Part shown: piece after piece, positions 1-8,491 of the stretch
How the letters are laid out: every line of letters begins with the position of its first letter
How positions within the stretch are numbered: the stretch's first letter is position 1
Source: Sulfuricellaceae bacterium
Lineage (GTDB): Bacteria; Pseudomonadota; Gammaproteobacteria; Burkholderiales; Sulfuricellaceae
Reading direction: 5' to 3'
Assembly: GCA_030690895.1 (NCBI GenBank)
Contig: JAUYFQ010000148.1
Coordinates: 1 to 49,618 of the forward strand
Length of the DNA stretch: 49,618 bases
Position numbers and translations under genes: made by a program
Notes under the pieces: model-generated
The model's database searches: none
Told to the model about the DNA's origin: nothing
The model's input: only the letters and a program-made list of their open reading frames with translations

Positions 1-55
1 AAAGCGGAGTTGTTCTGGGGTAGAATTGGCATCAGGGCGAGTACAAGTAGTCATT
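1..55 (-). CDS. Partial ORF, 5' end of an unrecognised gene running off the left edge
   Basis: An ATG on the minus strand at 55 opens a frame that stays open to the window edge (about 18 codons, beginning MTTCTRPDAN). It would be the next gene after nadB in the same direction, 51 bases from the nadB stop. A TATAAT-like -10 lies about 30 bases upstream of the ATG. No clear ribosome binding site is visible, and too little protein is present to assign a family. Existence of the gene is an inference. Confidence 0.3.
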
Positions 56-71
56 TTTTACGAATATGTTT

Positions 72-95
72 TTTGATAACTCGTATTATATCAAA
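72..95 (-). promoter_or_regulatory. Possible promoter -10 inside an inverted repeat
   Basis: On the minus strand a perfect TATAAT hexamer (90 to 85) sits inside a 7-base inverted repeat, TTTGATA/TATCAAA (arms 72-78 and 89-95). A repeat over a -10 is the usual geometry of a repressor operator. No good -35 is seen, so the call is tentative. It would serve the leftward partial ORF. Confidence 0.3.
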
Positions 96-106
96 TGCTT
101 ACTTTG

Positions 107-1846
107 TTATTCGCCCTGTTTGTGCAAAATTCGGGTTAGCACCGTGTTTTCCACCGTCGGTAATTTCTCCGGGTAATCCCGGCTGAAGTGCAGCCCCCGG
201 CTTTCGTGGCGCAGCATGGCGCTCTGGACGATCAGTTTGGCGGTTTGCACCAGGTTGCGCAGTTCGATCAAGTCGTTGGTGATGCGGAAGTTGCTGTAGT
301 ACTCGTCGATTTCTTCCTGTAGCAGTTTGATACGATTCATGGCGCGTTGCAGGCGTTTGTTGGTGCGCACTATCCCGACGTAGTCCCACATGAAGCGGCG
401 CAGTTCGTCCCAGTTGTGGGAAATGATGATTTCTTCGTCGGCGTCCGTCACCCGGCTTTCGTCCCATTCCGGCAGGGAGGGAATGGGACTTTCTCCTTGT
501 TCCAGAATATCCCGCGCGGCAGCCTGGGCGAAGACGATGCATTCGAGAAGCGAATTGCTGGCCAGGCGGTTGGCCCCGTGCAGGCCGGTGTGGGAAACCT
601 CGCCGATGGCGTAGAGATTGTCGATGTCGGTCCGGGCGCGCAGATCGACCATGATGCCGCCGCAGGTGTAGTGGGCGGCAGGAACAACGGGGATGGGGTC
701 GTGTGTAATGTCGATGCCCAGTTCCAGACAGCGGGCGTAGATATTCGGAAAATGTTCTTTCAGGAACGCGGCGGGTTTGTGCGAGATGTCCAGATAGACG
801 CAGTCCTGGCCGCGCTTTTTCATTTCGAAGTCGATGGCGCGGGCGACGACGTCGCGGGGCGCGAGTTCGGCGCGTGGATCGTGATCCGGCATGAAGCGTG
901 TGCCATCACGCAGTTTTAGCAAGCCGCCTTCACCACGTACTGCCTCGGTAATCAGGAAGGATTTGGCGTGCGGGTGATACAGGCAGGTGGGGTGAAACTG
1001 GATGAACTCCATGTTGGCGACCCGGCAGCCTGCGCGCCAGCCCATGGCAATGCCATCGCCTGCGGCGACATCCGGGTTGGTGGTGTAGAGGTAGACTTTG
1101 CCTGCGCCGCCGGAGGCCAGCGCGACATGTTGCGCAGCGATGGTTTCGACCTTGCCGGAGCGGTTGTCCAGCGCATATAAACCAAAACAGCGCGATTCGT
1201 TCAGCCCCAGTTTTTTGCCCGTGATCAGATCGACCGCAATGTAATTTTCCAATATGGTGATATTGGGGTGAGCGCAGATCCGGCTGGCGAGCGTGTGCTG
1301 GACGGCGGCGCCAGTGGCGTCGGCGGCGTGAACGATGCGGCGGTGGCTGTGGCCGCCTTCACGGGTCAGGTGTAGATCGTCGCTGTGCGCTTCCTTGGAA
1401 TGAGACTCGCGCAGCGAGCCTGCGTCCCCCTTCTCGCCGGATTGAGCGGCTATGCCGCCAATCCCGGCGGGGACACTCCTTGCGGGTGCTCCCGCTGGCG
1501 GGGGAGGGCAGGGGAGGGGGGGGCTGTCATTGTCATGACAGTTGTGGCTGAACTGGACGCCTTGCTGCAACAGCCATTCGATGGCCGTTTTGCCGTGTTC
1601 GACTACAAAGCGGGTGGCGTCTTCGCTGCACAGCCCATCTCCGGCAATCAGCGTATCCTGTATGTGAGACGCAAAGGAGTCGTCATCGCCGAGCACGGCC
1701 GCAATCCCGCCTTGTGCCCAGTTGCTGGCGCCATCCAGCAGGGAGCGTTTGGTGATCAGGCCGATTTTCTTGTGGTCGGCCAGTTGCAGCGCCAGCGTCA
1801 TGCCTGCCAGGCCGCTGCCGATGATGGCGACGTCGAATGATTTCAC
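107..1846 (-). CDS. nadB: L-aspartate oxidase
   Basis: NadB is the FAD-dependent cytoplasmic enzyme that oxidises L-aspartate to iminoaspartate, the first step of de novo NAD synthesis. The N-terminus shows the dinucleotide-binding motif AIIGSGLAG. Further family blocks are [25 protein letters not shown] and the C-terminal [15 protein letters not shown] substrate/FAD region. A GTG at 1846 begins (V)[11 protein letters not shown] with GGAAAC a few bases upstream. The frame extends to an ATG at 1879, but its purine run is too close to that ATG. The protein is about 45-55 residues longer than usual because a Pro/Gly-rich, repeat-derived segment interrupts it just before the LTREGG block (see the repeat entry). 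The flanking domains are intact, so the enzyme is probably functional. The gene is divergent from rpoE, a common betaproteobacterial arrangement. Confidence 0.95.
   Translation of the reverse strand: MKSFDVAIIGSGLAGMTLALQLADHKKIGLITKRSLLDGASNWAQGGIAAVLGDDDSFASHIQDTLIAGDGLCSEDATRFVVEHGKTAIEWLLQQGVQFSHNCHDNDSPPLPCPPPPAGAPARSVPAGIGGIAAQSGEKGDAGSLRESHSKEAHSDDLHLTREGGHSHRRIVHAADATGAAVQHTLASRICAHPNITILENYIAVDLITGKKLGLNESRCFGLYALDNRSGKVETIAAQHVALASGGAGKVYLYTTNPDVAAGDGIAMGWRAGCRVANMEFIQFHPTCLYHPHAKSFLITEAVRGEGGLLKLRDGTRFMPDHDPRAELAPRDVVARAIDFEMKKRGQDCVYLDISHKPAAFLKEHFPNIYARCLELGIDITHDPIPVVPAAHYTCGGIMVDLRARTDIDNLYAIGEVSHTGLHGANRLASNSLLECIVFAQAAARDILEQGESPIPSLPEWDESRVTDADEEIIISHNWDELRRFMWDYVGIVRTNKRLQRAMNRIKLLQEEIDEYYSNFRITNDLIELRNLVQTAKLIVQSAMLRHESRGLHFSRDYPEKLPTVENTVLTRILHKQGE
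1382..1546 (-). repeat. In-frame structured repeat inserted in nadB
   Basis: This segment encodes residues that ordinary NadB proteins lack, between [10 protein letters not shown] and [11 protein letters not shown]. It is low-complexity and rich in short inverted repeats. Bases 1405-1428 match 14069-14092 at 22 of 24 positions. The two mismatches (1412 and 1422) are partners in a 5-bp stem, CGCAG/CTGCG around a CGAGC loop; the other copy has CGTAG/CTACG. The insertion keeps the nadB frame. Outer limits are approximate because they are set by comparison with the remembered family sequence. Confidence 0.65.
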
Positions 1847-1901
1847 TTTGTTTCCAGTTGATGAGGGCCGAAAAATCATACCACCATCGCGCTGGCGATG
1901 C

Positions 1902-1929
1902 GGAACTTAAGCCTGTCCTGGCAGTCAGT
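1902..1929 (+). promoter_or_regulatory. Sigma-E-type promoter upstream of rpoE
   Basis: A perfect GGAACTT (1902-1908) is followed after 15 bases by GTCAGT (1924-1929). This matches the sigma-E consensus of GGAACTT, a 15-16 base spacer and GTC plus A. It lies 45-70 bases before rpoE, as expected for autoregulation. It also sits upstream of the leftward nadB start. Confidence 0.6.
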
Positions 1930-1973
1930 GAAGCACTAAAATAATAAACGGTAGTTTCAGGGAGTAAGCCCCA

Positions 1974-2573
1974 ATGGGTGACAGGGAAATCGACCAGCAG
2001 TTGGTCGAGCGCGCGCAACACGGCGACAAGCGCGCTTTTGAACTGCTGGTGGCCAAATATCAGCGCAAGCTTGCCCGCCTGCTGTCGCGCTTCATTCGTG
2101 ATGCGACCGAGGTGGAAGATGTCTCGCAGGAAGCCTTTATCAAGGCCTATCGGGCGCTGCCGTCTTTCCGTGGCGATAGCGCGTTTTATACCTGGCTGTA
2201 CCGGATCGGGATCAATACGGCCAAGAACTATCTGGTTGCGCAAGGTCGCCGTGCGCCGACCGTGACGCTCTTTGATAATGAAGAGGCCGAGAATTTTGAA
2301 GGCGGGGACGAGCTCCGCGATATCAATACACCGGAAACCGAACTGATGTCGCGCCAGGTTGCCGAGACAGTGAACTCTGCCGTGGATGCGTTGCCTCAAG
2401 AGTTGAGAACGGCGATTACCCTGCGCGAGATCGAGGGACTGAGTTACGAAGATATTGCGCAAGTCATGAATTGCCCGATCGGCACCGTGCGGTCACGGAT
2501 TTTTCGTGCACGCGAGGCCATCGCCGGGAAGTTGCGCCCGTTGCTGAATACACAGCCGGACAAAAGATGGTAA
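1974..2573 (+). CDS. rpoE: RNA polymerase sigma factor RpoE (AlgU type, ECF)
   Basis: This extracytoplasmic stress sigma factor directs polymerase to envelope-stress promoters. Its 199 residues are the normal ECF size. Region 2 is seen as RDATEVEDVSQEAFIKAY and FYTWLYRIGINTAKN. Region 4 is seen as LREIEGLSYEDIAQVMNCP followed by the IGTVRSRIFRARE helix-turn-helix. The ATG at 1974 has GGGAG about 9 bases upstream. It begins an operon with its own anti-sigma factor (rseA), regulators (rseB, rseC) and a periplasmic protease, and a sigma-E-type promoter precedes it. Confidence 0.97.
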   Translation: MGDREIDQQLVERAQHGDKRAFELLVAKYQRKLARLLSRFIRDATEVEDVSQEAFIKAYRALPSFRGDSAFYTWLYRIGINTAKNYLVAQGRRAPTVTLFDNEEAENFEGGDELRDINTPETELMSRQVAETVNSAVDALPQELRTAITLREIEGLSYEDIAQVMNCPIGTVRSRIFRAREAIAGKLRPLLNTQPDKRW

Positions 2574-2589
2574 ACAAAAGGTGGTAGAT

Positions 2590-3087
2590 ATGAATGAACA
2601 GATTTCGGCGCTGATGGATGGTGAGATTGAAGAAGACGCTGTGCACCGCCTGTTTTCCAGCCTCAAGCAAAAAGGCCTCGGGGATGAATGGGAACACTAC
2701 CACTTGATCGGCGACGTGATGCGGGATACCCCGGTCGTTTCGGATGACTTCATGGCAAAGTTTTTTGACCGACTTGAGCGGGAACCGACTGTGCTCGCGC
2801 CACGGCGACTGAACAGGCCTTCTCCACGCAAACTGGCGCTCTCGGTCGTCGCTTCCGTGGCAGCGGTCGGTTTCGTCGCCTGGGCGGCGGTGCAAATTGG
2901 CCAGACCGGTCAGCTCAACAAGCCATTCGGATCACAGTTTGCGCAAGCGCCTGCGGTCGAGATTCAAAATGTCAGCATGAATCCCTACCTGCTGGCGCAT
3001 GAAGAATATTCCCCTTCTGTCAGCATGCAGGGGATGGCTCCCTATGTGAGAACAATTTCAGAAGTGCGCGAGGTCGCTGCGCGATGA
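2590..3087 (+). CDS. rseA: Anti-sigma-E factor RseA
   Basis: RseA is an inner-membrane protein that holds RpoE inactive until regulated proteolysis releases it. The N-terminal cytoplasmic part opens MNEQISALMDGEIEED, typical of RseA_N. One membrane segment follows a basic stretch at about residues 80-103 (LALSVVASVAAVGFVAWAA), and the rest is periplasmic. The frame is open from a GTG at 2581, but the ATG at 2590 is preferred because AAAGGTGG lies just before it. It ends in an ATGA overlap with rseB, indicating translational coupling. Confidence 0.93.
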   Translation: MNEQISALMDGEIEEDAVHRLFSSLKQKGLGDEWEHYHLIGDVMRDTPVVSDDFMAKFFDRLEREPTVLAPRRLNRPSPRKLALSVVASVAAVGFVAWAAVQIGQTGQLNKPFGSQFAQAPAVEIQNVSMNPYLLAHEEYSPSVSMQGMAPYVRTISEVREVAAR

Positions 3088-4034
3088 GGGTATTTCGTCT
3101 GGTTTTGTCTGTTTTACTAATTCTGCCCACCGCCGTTTTAGCTGACGAGTCCGAAGCCTCAATCTGGCTGCAAAAGATATCCAGCGCTGCGCACCGCACC
3201 AACTATAGCGGCACCTTTATCTATTACCGTGACGGCAAGATGGAAACCTCGCGTATCACGCATCTGGTCGATGGGTCGGGCGAGCATGAAAAACTCGAGG
3301 TGCTGGACGGTTCACCCAGGGAAATTATTCGCAACAATGATGAAGTCGTCTGTTTCATGCCGGACAGCAAGGCAACTTTCAGCGAACGGCGTCGGGTCAA
3401 GGCGGGTTTTCCTGCCATTTTGCCGGAAGGCGCTGGCGACATCGGCACCCTCTATCAGGTGAAACTGGGCGCCACCGAGCGGGTGGCCGGATACGAGTGC
3501 AGGAATGTCATGCTGATTTCGCGGGATGCCTTCCGCTACGGCCATCGCCTGTGCGCCCATACTGATACCGGCCTGTTGCTCAAATCGACCACCTTGAATG
3601 AAAAGAACGAGATGGTCGATCAATTCTCCTTCAGCCAGCTGGTCATCGGCGGAGAAATCGACAGGAACCTGCTCAAGCCGAAATTTGCCATGAACCAATC
3701 TCCCCTGCATCCAGCTGTCGAAATGCCGGTTGATGCCGTCTGGCAAGTCGGCTCGGTGCCACCGGGATTCGTCAGGATCATGGGTTTGAAACGTTCGTTT
3801 CCTGGTAAAAAACACCCAACCAATCATCTGGTGTATTCGGACCATTTGGCTGCCGTCTCCATCTTCATCGAGCCCGTTGCCAGTGATGCCAAGGCGGTTG
3901 TCGGCATTTCGCGTAACGGCGCCATCAATATTTTTACCCGGTCAGTGAACAATCATCAGGTGACGGTGCTGGGTGAAGTGCCAGAAGCAACGGTCACGCA
4001 AATCGGCAATTCCATTAGCTTCGTACCGAAATAG
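3084..4034 (+). CDS. rseB: Periplasmic sigma-E regulator RseB/MucB
   Basis: RseB binds the periplasmic face of RseA and shields it from the first-cut protease, sensing mislocalised lipoprotein or LPS. The 316 residues begin with a signal peptide (MRVFRLVLSVLLILPTAVLA, cleavage near residue 20). The N-terminal MucB domain contains TNYSGTFIYYRDGKMETSRI, and the C-terminal domain ends VPEATVTQIGNSISFVPK. The start codon overlaps the rseA stop (ATGA), so expression is coupled to the anti-sigma factor. Confidence 0.93.
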   Translation: MRVFRLVLSVLLILPTAVLADESEASIWLQKISSAAHRTNYSGTFIYYRDGKMETSRITHLVDGSGEHEKLEVLDGSPREIIRNNDEVVCFMPDSKATFSERRRVKAGFPAILPEGAGDIGTLYQVKLGATERVAGYECRNVMLISRDAFRYGHRLCAHTDTGLLLKSTTLNEKNEMVDQFSFSQLVIGGEIDRNLLKPKFAMNQSPLHPAVEMPVDAVWQVGSVPPGFVRIMGLKRSFPGKKHPTNHLVYSDHLAAVSIFIEPVASDAKAVVGISRNGAINIFTRSVNNHQVTVLGEVPEATVTQIGNSISFVPK

Positions 4035-4041
4035 GAAAATC

Positions 4042-4518
4042 ATGCTGGAAGCTGAAGGCACCATCGTTTCAACTACCCCGGATGAAACCTGGGTGGAAAC
4101 TTCGCGCGCCTCTGCCTGCGGGAGTTGCAGCAGCAAGGATGGCTGTGGCACCACGACACTGAATCAGATGCTGGGGACGAAAAAGAGCGCGTTCAAGGTA
4201 TTGAACCCCATCGGGGCGCGGGCCGGCGAGCGGGTAGTGATCGGTGTGGAAGAGGCTGCCTTGCTCAAGAGTTCGGCGCTGGTCTATTTGCTGCCGCTCG
4301 TGCTGTTGCTGTTGGGCGCCATGCTGGGCGGCTTGCTCGCCCCGGACAATACGCAGCCGGATGCTTATGCGGCGGCGGGTATGCTGGCCGGTCTCATCGC
4401 CGGTTTTTTTCTCCTGAAGCGGGTTTCGGATGGAGCGAAAGGCAATCGCGCCTTTCAACCCGTCATCCTTCGGCGCTCCATTAACTTCATTCGTTTTGCA
4501 GAGGATCAAAATAAATGA
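4042..4518 (+). CDS. rseC: SoxR-reducing/RseC family protein
   Basis: This is a small inner-membrane protein of the RseC family, which modulates sigma-E and, in E. coli, takes part in SoxR reduction. The N-terminal soluble part carries a cysteine cluster, ACGSCSSKDGCGT, consistent with a metal or Fe-S site. Two membrane segments follow (ALVYLLPLVLLLLGAMLGGLL and AAAGMLAGLIAGFFLL). The frame opens earlier (3973), inside rseB, but the ATG at 4042 with AGGA upstream gives the usual RseC N-terminus MLEAEGTIV. It overlaps mucD by an ATGA. Confidence 0.9.
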   Translation: MLEAEGTIVSTTPDETWVETSRASACGSCSSKDGCGTTTLNQMLGTKKSAFKVLNPIGARAGERVVIGVEEAALLKSSALVYLLPLVLLLLGAMLGGLLAPDNTQPDAYAAAGMLAGLIAGFFLLKRVSDGAKGNRAFQPVILRRSINFIRFAEDQNK

Positions 4519-5912
4519 AACGCATCTTTGTCCTGTTATCTTTGCTGGCTTCCTTTGCCGTCAATGCGTCGGCCAGAGACTTGCCCGATTTTGCCGACCT
4601 GGTTGAGAAATATGGCGCATCGGTCGTCAATATCAGCACCACCCAGACCGTGCGTAACACCGGCATGTTCCCGCAGATGCCCAATCTGTCCGAAGACGAC
4701 CCGATGTATGACTTCTTCCGCCGTTTCATGCCGCCTCGAACCAATCCCCATTCGGGACCGCGAGAGCGTCAGGCTAGTTCGCTGGGCTCGGGGTTCATTA
4801 TCAGTGCTGACGGCTACCTCCTCACCAATGCGCACGTAGTCGATGAAGCGGATGAAGTGACGGTGCGCCTGACCGACAAACGCGAATTCAAGGCCAAGGT
4901 GATCGGCAGCGACCGCCGGACGGACATCGCGCTGATCAAGATCGAGGCCACCAATTTGCCCAAGGTCACCATTGGCAAGCCGGATCAGCTCAGGGTCGGC
5001 GAATGGGTGGTTGCCATCGGTTCGCCATTCGGCTTTGACAACAGCGTGACGGCGGGCATAGTCAGCGCCAAAGGGCGCAGCTTGCCGCAGGACAATTATG
5101 TCCCTTTCATCCAGACGGATGTCGCGATCAACCCGGGCAACTCCGGCGGCCCGCTTTTCAACATGAAAGGCGAAGTGGTCGGGATCAACTCCCAGATATA
5201 TAGCCGGACAGGCGGATTCATGGGGCTGTCTTTCGCGATTCCCATCGATACCGCCATCGACATCAGCGACCAGTTGAGAACCGGAGGCAAAATTCAGCGC
5301 GGTTGGCTGGGCGTGGTAATTCAGGAAATGACCAAGGAACTTGCCGAATCCTTCGGCCTTGGCAAGCCCTCCGGTGCGCTCATTGCCCGCGTGGAAAAAG
5401 GCAGCCCGGCAGAGAAGGGCGGACTTGCCGCCAGCGATGTCGTGCTCAAGTTCGACGGCAAGACGATTGAATCGCCCGCCGATCTGTCGCGCCAGGTCGC
5501 ACAGGCCAAACCCGGCAAGCGTGTCAGTTTGCAAGTATGGCGCAAGAGCCAGAACAAGGACGTGTCGCTGGTGCTGGGCGAAATGCCGGATAAAGCTGGC
5601 AAAGCCGCGAGCAGACCCGGCAAGAGCACAAACAAGCTCGGACTGACGCTGAACGAGTTGAGCGAGGAACAGAAAAAGGAATTGAAAATCGACCATGGCC
5701 TGCTGGTCGAAGACGCTCAGGGCGTTGCCGCGCGCGCCGGCTTGAGCAAGGGTGACATTATTCTGTCAGTCAAAAATCAGGACGTGAAAAGCGTCGAGCA
5801 GTTCAACGAACTGACCAACGTCTATGCGACGGGCGGGGTGGTAGCGTTGCGTGTTCTGCGCGAAGACCGGACGATGTACGTGGCGATTCGATTGAACGGG
5901 AGCAAGCCGTAA
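4515..5912 (+). CDS. mucD: Periplasmic serine protease, DegP/MucD (Do) family
   Basis: MucD degrades misfolded envelope proteins and is the downstream effector of the sigma-E operon. The 465-residue protein has a signal peptide (MKRIFVLLSLLASFAVNASA) and a trypsin-like domain with catalytic triad His107 (TNAHVVDE), Asp137 (RTDIALIK) and Ser210 (NPGNSGGPL). Two PDZ domains follow, beginning around residues 255 (GWLGVVIQEMT) and 375. The triad is complete. Its ATG overlaps the rseC stop and it is the last gene of the operon. MucD is preferred over DegP because of the operon position. Confidence 0.95.
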   Translation: MKRIFVLLSLLASFAVNASARDLPDFADLVEKYGASVVNISTTQTVRNTGMFPQMPNLSEDDPMYDFFRRFMPPRTNPHSGPRERQASSLGSGFIISADGYLLTNAHVVDEADEVTVRLTDKREFKAKVIGSDRRTDIALIKIEATNLPKVTIGKPDQLRVGEWVVAIGSPFGFDNSVTAGIVSAKGRSLPQDNYVPFIQTDVAINPGNSGGPLFNMKGEVVGINSQIYSRTGGFMGLSFAIPIDTAIDISDQLRTGGKIQRGWLGVVIQEMTKELAESFGLGKPSGALIARVEKGSPAEKGGLAASDVVLKFDGKTIESPADLSRQVAQAKPGKRVSLQVWRKSQNKDVSLVLGEMPDKAGKAASRPGKSTNKLGLTLNELSEEQKKELKIDHGLLVEDAQGVAARAGLSKGDIILSVKNQDVKSVEQFNELTNVYATGGVVALRVLREDRTMYVAIRLNGSKP

Positions 5913-5998
5913 GAGGCGATGTATCTGCCCGGATTGAGCGCCGTGTCAGCGCGTAGCGCACCGCCTATTTCGTGCAGATAGATAAAAAAACTCAGTTG

Positions 5999-6158
5999 AC
6001 CACGAAATACACGAAACGAATCAACTGGTTGGCTGTGTTTTTTATTCGCCCATTCGGGGGCGAGGTGACACCTTGTATCATTTGAGTATTTTGTGAGCTT
6101 TCGCCTTGCGGCGAAATGCCTGTTTACCCCGTTTCGTGTATTTCGTGTGTTTCGTGGT
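5999..6158. repeat. Inverted-repeat-bounded element with internal hairpins
   Basis: The 303-base gap between mucD and the next gene holds a 160-base unit. The left end (5999-6017, ACCACGAAATACACGAAAC) is repeated inverted at 6131-6158, where the right arm carries 9 extra bases (an additional CGTG-type unit). Inside are two short hairpins: TCGCCC/GGGCGA (6046-6063) and TTTCGCC/GGCGAAA with a TTGC loop (6099-6116). From memory, arms of this kind are common dispersed intergenic sequences in environmental proteobacteria. It could be a MITE-like unit or a structured terminator. No ORF is convincing here. Confidence 0.6.
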
Positions 6159-6215
6159 TGAATTGCGGAATTTGGGATAAAGGCTGGCGCTTACGCCGTT
6201 ACGCTCGAATGCCTG

Positions 6216-6836
6216 CTAGGTATTGCTTGTCCGAAGTTCTGCCATGGCGTCACGCAGGACTGACATCGACGACTGGGCAAACAGGGCGGCGAGCGCCAGG
6301 CCAACGATGATGTCGGGCCAGCCGGAGCGGGAAAACCACACGCCGACGGCTGCAAACAACACCGAGACATTGGCGATGATGTCATTGCGCGAACACAGCC
6401 AAACCGACTTCATGTTTATGTCATCCGCACGATGACGCCACAGCAGGAACAGACACAAGCTGTTGGCAGCAAGCGCAACTGTCCCGATTGCCCCCATGGC
6501 TTCGAAGACCGGAACATGGGGAAAAAAGATCTTGTAAATTGCCTGGCCGAGAACGAAGAGGGCAAATGCCGCCATGATGCCGCCCTTGAATAGCGCCGCC
6601 ATCGCTTTCATTCTCGCTCCACGGGCGACGACGTAAATGCTGAAGCCATAAACCAGAGCATCGCCCAGCATATCCAGTGAATCCGCCAGCAGCGACACCG
6701 AGCCCGACATAAGGCCTGCCGTGAGTTCAACCAGGAACATAACAGCATTGATTCCCAGGACGATCTTGAGGGTAGCGCTCTGGCGATTGCGAAGCGCCTC
6801 AATCTCGCATGCTTTATCGTTGCAACAATTGGCCAT
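6216..6836 (-). CDS. Cation diffusion facilitator (CDF) family transporter, short form
   Basis: The 206-residue membrane protein resembles the transmembrane part of Co/Zn/Cd exporters. About six hydrophobic segments are visible. Segment 2 has ADSLDMLGDA, where Asp55 and Asp59 form a DxxxD metal site as in YiiP-type members. The segment-5 site is atypical (SRNDIIANV). The N-terminus carries Cys4, Cys5 and Cys10 (MANCCNDKAC), possibly metal-binding. The C-terminal cytoplasmic metallochaperone-like domain of full CDF proteins (near 300 residues) is absent, so this is a short subgroup or a truncated paralog. The substrate cannot be predicted. It lies alone on the minus strand, before rsgA. Confidence 0.75.
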   Translation of the reverse strand: MANCCNDKACEIEALRNRQSATLKIVLGINAVMFLVELTAGLMSGSVSLLADSLDMLGDALVYGFSIYVVARGARMKAMAALFKGGIMAAFALFVLGQAIYKIFFPHVPVFEAMGAIGTVALAANSLCLFLLWRHRADDINMKSVWLCSRNDIIANVSVLFAAVGVWFSRSGWPDIIVGLALAALFAQSSMSVLRDAMAELRTSNT

Positions 6837-6882
6837 GGCGGCTCCTCGATAAATCGTCCATCAGCTTGTCAATTGTGGTGCA

Positions 6883-7764
6883 CTAAACCTGCCTGGCAAT
6901 CATTTTCTGATAGACCGCCAGCCTGCGCGGGTGGATAGCACCTTGAGCGACAGCGGCGAGGACGGCGCAGCCGGGTTCGTGCAGGTGGTGGCAGTTGTTG
7001 AATTTGCAGTTGCCCAGATAGGGGCGGAATTCGATGAAAGCGTGGTCGATCTGCTCGGGTTTGAGGTGGTGCAGGCCGAATTCCTGCAAGCCGGGTGAGT
7101 CGATGATGTGGGTGTCGGTTCCCAGATGGTAGAGCCGCGCAAAGGTGGTGGTGTGGCGACCGGAATCCAGGGTTTCGGAGTATTCGCGGGTGGCGAGGTT
7201 AATTCCTGGAATCAATGCGTTGATGATGCTGGATTTGCCCATGCCGGATTGCCCGACCAGTACGCTGGTTTGATTGGCGAGCAGGGGGAGCAGGGGGGCG
7301 ATGTCCTGATGAGCCGAGAGGCACAGCAGCGGGTAGCCCAGTTCGCGATAGAGTTGGAGTTTTTCCAGCGCAATTTGGGTCTCAGCCATCATGTCCGCCT
7401 TGTTCAGGAGAATCAGCACCTTGATGTCGGCGGATTCTGCGGCGATCAGGCAGCGGTTGACGAGGTCTTCGTAAAAGCTGGGAACGGCTGCCACCACGCA
7501 GACGATCTGCGTGACGTTGGCAGCGATAATTTTTTCCTTGAACGCATCCGAGCGATAGAGCAGGGAAGTGCGTGGATGAGTTTTCTCGATGACGCCCTGG
7601 TTTGGAGAGGTCATCTTGATGCTGACCCAGTCGCCACAACTGGCCCCGGTTTTTTTTCCGCGCGTGACGCAGACGATCTCGTTGCCATCGGCCAGTTCGA
7701 CGTTAAACTGCCGCCCGTAGGCAGCAACGATCTGGCCTTCGGTCGTGTGGTGTGCTAGTGACAA
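6883..7764 (-). CDS. rsgA: Small-subunit ribosome biogenesis GTPase RsgA
   Basis: RsgA (YjeQ) is a circularly permuted GTPase that releases maturation factors from the nascent 30S subunit. Order of elements in the 293 residues: OB-fold N-terminus, then the NKAD (G4) motif, then the P-loop GQSGMGKSS and finally DSPG (G3). That permuted order is diagnostic. The C-terminal zinc knuckle is CKFNNCHHLHEPGC. It lies 12 bases downstream of the pterin dehydratase gene, probably in one transcript. Confidence 0.95.
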   Translation of the reverse strand: MSLAHHTTEGQIVAAYGRQFNVELADGNEIVCVTRGKKTGASCGDWVSIKMTSPNQGVIEKTHPRTSLLYRSDAFKEKIIAANVTQIVCVVAAVPSFYEDLVNRCLIAAESADIKVLILLNKADMMAETQIALEKLQLYRELGYPLLCLSAHQDIAPLLPLLANQTSVLVGQSGMGKSSIINALIPGINLATREYSETLDSGRHTTTFARLYHLGTDTHIIDSPGLQEFGLHHLKPEQIDHAFIEFRPYLGNCKFNNCHHLHEPGCAVLAAVAQGAIHPRRLAVYQKMIARQV

Positions 7765-7776
7765 AAGAGGTAGCCC

Positions 7777-8148
7777 CTACAGAATGTCATCGCGCGCTGC
7801 ATCCAGCCGATTTTCAGTCGATTTCAATAACCTGTCCATCTTGGCCGCGCAGATGAAGTCGTTTTCGCTCAGGCCGTCGATGGCGTGGGTGGTGTAGTGC
7901 ATGACGCAGCGGTTATAGCCGACTTCAAGGTCGGGGTGGTGGTCTTCACGGTGCGAGACCCAGGCGGTCGCATTCACGAACGCCATGGTTTCGTAGTAGT
8001 TCTTGAAAGTGTAGATTTTCCAGATTTCCTTGCCTGCATGCTCCCACCCTTCCAGCGTTTGCAAGAATTCACCGATTTCCGCTTCACTCAAGGGAGGAAC
8101 GCCGCCCTCACAGGGCTTGCAGTTTTTTGCAGTCAGGTCGCAATGCAT
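7777..8148 (-). CDS. phhB: 4a-hydroxytetrahydrobiopterin dehydratase (pterin carbinolamine dehydratase)
   Basis: PhhB dehydrates the 4a-carbinolamine pterin formed by aromatic amino acid hydroxylases. The 123-residue protein has the family signature SHREDHHPDLEVGYNRC plus a conserved Trp (GWEHAGKEI). The N-terminus (MHCDLTAKNCKPCEGG) carries three cysteines typical of proteobacterial members. No phenylalanine hydroxylase gene is in the window, so the physiological pterin substrate is unclear; such genes often recycle pterin or molybdopterin side products. Confidence 0.9.
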   Translation of the reverse strand: MHCDLTAKNCKPCEGGVPPLSEAEIGEFLQTLEGWEHAGKEIWKIYTFKNYYETMAFVNATAWVSHREDHHPDLEVGYNRCVMHYTTHAIDGLSENDFICAAKMDRLLKSTENRLDAARDDIL

Positions 8149-8157
8149 TGAAGCTCC

Positions 8158-8460
8158 TTACTTGATCTGGTAGAACGTGGCATTCAGGTACGCTGCCACA
8201 TGTGCTTCTTCTTCAGGAAACCAGTGTGCGCCGACGTTGTTGTTGCAGGCGCGAACGCGGGCGGCGAGTTGGTCCAGTGTTTGTACCTTGTGATCCGGGC
8301 GGGTGTACATTTTGCTGCCGTCGCCACCGAATTTGGAAACGTGGCAGCCAACGCAGGATTTGTCGTGCAGCGTCTTGCCGATTTTTGGGTCGGATTTGTC
8401 GGCGGCCAGGGCAGGGGCGACGACGAGGGCAAGGAGTAGGGTAGCGAAGGTGAGTTTCAT
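8158..8460 (-). CDS. Small periplasmic cytochrome c
   Basis: This is a 100-residue secreted monoheme cytochrome c. A signal peptide (MKLTFATLLLALVVAPALAA) is followed by the heme site CVGCH and a likely distal Met (SKMY). The frame extends upstream to 8523, but that would overlap the M48 protease stop at 8492 and lacks a signal sequence. The ATG at 8460, preceded by AGGAAA on the minus strand, is chosen. Role unknown; probably a small electron shuttle. Confidence 0.88.
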   Translation of the reverse strand: MKLTFATLLLALVVAPALAADKSDPKIGKTLHDKSCVGCHVSKFGGDGSKMYTRPDHKVQTLDQLAARVRACNNNVGAHWFPEEEAHVAAYLNATFYQIK

Positions 8461-8491
8461 GATGATTTTCCTTTGGTCGAGTGGAAGGGGG

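Noticed and set aside
72-95. FNR site near the left edge (TTGAT...ATCAA)
   Set aside because: The half-sites are separated by 12 bases rather than 4, so it does not fit FNR; it is kept only as a generic inverted repeat over a -10.
347-919. 190-residue plus-strand ORF opposite nadB
   Set aside because: It is the antisense shadow of a well-conserved NadB coding region with no ribosome site or recognisable protein.
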